Below are positions 33,665 through 35,487 of a DNA stretch of 35,487 nucleotides, one piece after another. Positions within the stretch are counted from its first letter, which is position 1. Each line of letters opens with the position of its first letter. The notes beneath the pieces are model-generated. The model made no database searches. It saw nothing but the letters and a program-made list of their open reading frames with translations, and was not told where the DNA came from. This DNA comes from Candidatus Methanophagales archaeon (lineage in GTDB: Archaea > Halobacteriota > Syntropharchaeia > Alkanophagales > Methanospirareceae): positions 1 through 35,487 of the forward strand of contig JAUWND010000006.1 in the NCBI GenBank assembly GCA_030612835.1. Reading direction: 5' to 3'. A program made the position numbers and the translations under genes.

Positions 33665-33764
33665 AATTATTGACACAGATTAACACTGATTAACACAGAA
33701 AAAAAATTAAATCTGTGTAAATCTGCGTCATAAATTAAATATGTAGAAGTTATACTTTATATAC
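33665..33764 (+). repeat. palindromic repeat with promoter-like tail, copy 4
   Basis: AATTATTGACACAGATTAAC, ACTGATTAACACAG, then CTGTGTAAATCTGCGTC and a tail with GTAGAAGTTATACTTTATATAC. It ends 9 bases before the phosphatase start. The long stem is formed by GACACAGATT-type and AATCTGCGTC-type words. Confidence 0.87.
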
Positions 33765-33773
33765 AAATATAAA

Positions 33774-34589
33774 ATGGAAATAGAAGAACTGTTAGAGCTC
33801 GCGACAGAACTAAGAGATTCTATAAGGTCTTACATTGCAGAGACTGAAGACTATGGTGAGATAATTGTAAGAAGAGCGCAGGACGTAACGAGGAAGATAG
33901 ACATGTTTGCAGAACGGGAATTAGAGCGTGAATTGGCGAGTCGCAGCTACTGTGCACGGATAATATCAGAGGAATTGGGCGATCATATATACCCAAAAGG
34001 CGGTGATCCGGGATTCACACTTATCTTCGACCCTATTGACGGGTCCACAAACGCGATTCTTGGTATCCCTTTCTTCTGCTCTTCTATTGCCTATTCCCCT
34101 AATGTAGACAACGTTACTTTTGATAGCATACAAGCGAGCGTTGTTGCAACCATTTACGGGAAGACATATTACGCAGATAAAGGCGGTAACGCATTTGTAG
34201 ACGGTAAGAAGCTCCCACGCACCTTTAAAGGTAAGACCAAACCAATTTTCTCTATCTACACATACGGTGCAGAATCAATACCGGAATCACTGATACAATT
34301 CCAAAAGGGTGCAAAAAAGGTGATTTTTCGTCTGCTTGGCAGTATTGCAATCGAGATATGCCTGGTTGCAGAGGGCGTTATAGATGCAGTAATGGATGTT
34401 CGTGGCTTAATTAGCGGTTATGACATTGCAGGTGCCGCACTAATCCTAAAAGAAGCAGGCGGGATAGTTACAGATGTGGGTGGTGAAGAGCTGAGAAGCG
34501 AAGTAGGGCAAATGCACAATATCGATCTCGTTGCTGCTCTAGAGCCAGAAATGCATAGGAAGATGCTTGCTGTTTTAGCGTCAAAATAG
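33774..34589 (+). CDS. inositol monophosphatase/fructose-1,6-bisphosphatase family protein
   Basis: 271 residues. The metal-binding motifs are visible: ISEELGD (near 64-70), FDPIDGSTN (85-93), and GYDIAGAALILKEAGG (near 213), with the family's WD changed to YD. Archaeal members hydrolyse inositol phosphate and/or fructose 1,6-bisphosphate, for gluconeogenesis or solute synthesis. It stands alone, probably driven by the TATA element in repeat copy 4, and converges with hicA. Confidence 0.9.
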   Translation: MEIEELLELATELRDSIRSYIAETEDYGEIIVRRAQDVTRKIDMFAERELERELASRSYCARIISEELGDHIYPKGGDPGFTLIFDPIDGSTNAILGIPFFCSSIAYSPNVDNVTFDSIQASVVATIYGKTYYADKGGNAFVDGKKLPRTFKGKTKPIFSIYTYGAESIPESLIQFQKGAKKVIFRLLGSIAIEICLVAEGVIDAVMDVRGLISGYDIAGAALILKEAGGIVTDVGGEELRSEVGQMHNIDLVAALEPEMHRKMLAVLASK

Positions 34590-34602
34590 ACAAAAGGACC
34601 TT

Positions 34603-34839
34603 TTAAAGTATTCTTTCAATTAATTCAAACCATTCGTCCCTTGTTAGTTTAGCATCGCTTAATACCTTCCTGATCAATCCCTTCCCTATATCTTCACCGG
34701 GATGAACGGTGATTAGAGTAGTTCTCCCATCGGGATGGCGCATGAATAAATGGCTCCCTTTTTGTCTAATTTGCGTAAACCCAATTTTCTCAAGCACCCT
34801 TATTACTTTTTTGGCGGGAAGTGGTTTGATTTTGTCCAT
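34603..34839 (-). CDS. hicA: HicA-type mRNA interferase toxin
   Basis: 78 residues from the ATG at 34839, with GGTGAT upstream; a GTG at 34857 is the alternative. The double-stranded-RNA-binding-like fold of HicA is recognisable as KKVIRVLEKIGFTQIRQKGS, then H-L-F-M-R-H-P-D-G and ITVHPGEDIGKGLIRKVL, with the catalytic histidine in GSH. HicA cleaves mRNA unless bound by HicB. It is encoded after its antitoxin, the less common order. Confidence 0.9.
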   Translation of the reverse strand: MDKIKPLPAKKVIRVLEKIGFTQIRQKGSHLFMRHPDGRTTLITVHPGEDIGKGLIRKVLSDAKLTRDEWFELIERIL

Positions 34840-34894
34840 TTTCAGATCACCGTACACATTATATTATAAAATGAGGGTATCACGTTTAAGGACA

Positions 34895-35116
34895 CTAAAC
34901 AGTGACTTTAATCTTCTGTATACCTACAAATTCTAAAGGTACTGCTTCTACGATTTCAGATTCTACCTCTAAATAGAGCTGTATCGCTTCATTTACCCGT
35001 TCTCTTAACTCATCTAAAGTCTTGGCTTGTGTATGGCAGCCTTCCAGCTCTGGTACAGATGCAACATAAATACCATCTTCATCCTGCTCGATAACTATAG
35101 TGAATTCTCTCTTCAT
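34895..35116 (-). CDS. hicB: HicB-type antitoxin
   Basis: 73 residues with the partial RNase H-like fold of HicB: VIEQDEDGIYVASVPELEGC, then H-T-Q-A-K-T-L-D-E-L, and NEAIQLYLE. It lacks the C-terminal helix-turn-helix or ribbon-helix-helix DNA-binding domain of longer HicB proteins. It should neutralise HicA by direct binding. Its promoter contains a perfect palindrome at 35140-35155. Confidence 0.88.
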   Translation of the reverse strand: MKREFTIVIEQDEDGIYVASVPELEGCHTQAKTLDELRERVNEAIQLYLEVESEIVEAVPLEFVGIQKIKVTV

Positions 35117-35139
35117 CTTAATCCATTCTATACTATATT

Positions 35140-35155
35140 TTTGATAGTTATCAAA
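35140..35155. promoter_or_regulatory. palindromic operator candidate upstream of hicBA
   Basis: TTTGATAGTTATCAAA is an inverted repeat of seven bases per arm with a two-base centre, 24 bases before the hicB start and next to AT-rich TATA-like sequence. The position suits autorepression of the toxin-antitoxin pair, and it lies 87 bases upstream of the divergent RLI gene. Confidence 0.55.
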
Positions 35156-35242
35156 TATGCGTTTTTTTCATATAAACCTTTTTACTCCAAAATTGAAACC
35201 TGAAGAGCTATAAAAAATTAATAAACATGGGAAAGCCGAAAA

Positions 35243-35487
35243 ATGCGGATAGCGATATTGAAGAAGGATAAGTGCCAACCGCGGAAATGCGAGTATGAAT
35301 GCATAAAATACTGCCCGATGGTGCGTACAGGCGTGGAAACGGTAGTCCTGGGAGACGATAGTAAGCCGATAATATCAGAGGAGTTATGTGAGGGTTGGGG
35401 CATATGCATAAAAAAATGCCCCTTCGGTGCCATTTCTATTATCGGCTTGCCCGAAGAGCTGGAGGGTGAAGCGACACACAGATACGG
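35243..35487 (+). CDS. RNase L inhibitor homologue / ABCE1 (N-terminal part, cut by window end)
   Basis: The 81 visible residues are the Fe-S domain of RLI/ABCE1, the ATPase that splits ribosomes after termination. It opens [20 protein letters not shown], followed by CPMVRTG and a ferredoxin-like [16 protein letters not shown] motif; together these bind two 4Fe-4S clusters. The two ABC domains lie beyond 35487. It is divergent from hicBA. Confidence 0.93.
   Translation, partial: MRIAILKKDKCQPRKCEYECIKYCPMVRTGVETVVLGDDSKPIISEELCEGWGICIKKCPFGAISIIGLPEELEGEATHRY

Noticed and set aside
9971-33764. Repeated GACACAGATTAAC-type sequences as a CRISPR array
   Set aside because: Copies are kilobases apart, palindromic over their whole length and not separated by uniform spacers; no cas genes are present.

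Overview
The window looks like a chromosomal segment of an uncultured euryarchaeon, most likely a methanogen- or ANME-related lineage of the Methanomicrobia type. The evidence is an A-type ATPase (subunits C and I), archaeal TruD, Bax1 (DUF790), the start of the ribosome-recycling ATPase RLI/ABCE1, an F420-hydrogenase/dehydrogenase beta-type Fe-S protein, a PGF-CTERM sorting signal and AT-rich archaeal TATA boxes close to start codons. The lineage call is inference; no rRNA or tRNA gene was seen.

Layout. (1) 1-3125, minus strand: type I restriction-modification genes hsdM, a shrunken AlbA_2/winged-helix protein, and a one-domain hsdS; hsdR is not in the window. (2) 3126-11118: a duplicated promoter/operator-like element with a mini winged-helix ORF, then a secreted beta-propeller protein with a DUF4430 (transcobalamin-like) end, two BtuF-type binding proteins flanking a PP-loop ATPase, a truncated radical SAM gene and a BtuC/FecCD permease. 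This reads as corrinoid (or other metal-chelate) capture and uptake; the matching ATPase (BtuD) is absent. (3) 11202-20111: two small winged-helix genes, decayed fragments, a beta-propeller protein ending in a dockerin, and directly after it a 2102-residue surface protein starting with a cohesin-like domain and carrying four ~316-residue repeats, each containing a DUF4430-like domain. Together with region 2 this suggests a surface-assembled capture complex feeding BtuF/BtuC. (4) 20341-25520: ATPase subunits C and I, an unrecognised protein, TruD. (5) 25546-25986: a small element with terminal inverted repeats around a frameshifted GxxExxY gene. (6) 26056-35487: Bax1, a fibronectin-III surface protein, a GerW/YtfJ-like and a DUF2953/YtfI-like protein, an FrhB-like protein, a broken glutaminyl cyclotransferase, an inositol/fructose phosphatase, a HicBA pair and RLI (cut by the window end).

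A palindromic repeat family (9971, 30748, 31521 inverted, 33665, and the arms of the 25546 element) links many of these regions. Four copies are followed by nearly the same TATA-containing sequence and sit directly upstream of four unrelated genes, so the repeat probably carries a promoter. The short copies resemble deletion derivatives of the GxxExxY-bearing element. Several gene remnants (ArsR-like, cohesin, PIN/DUF3368, acyl-adenylating enzyme, glutaminyl cyclotransferase) show that the region is turning over.
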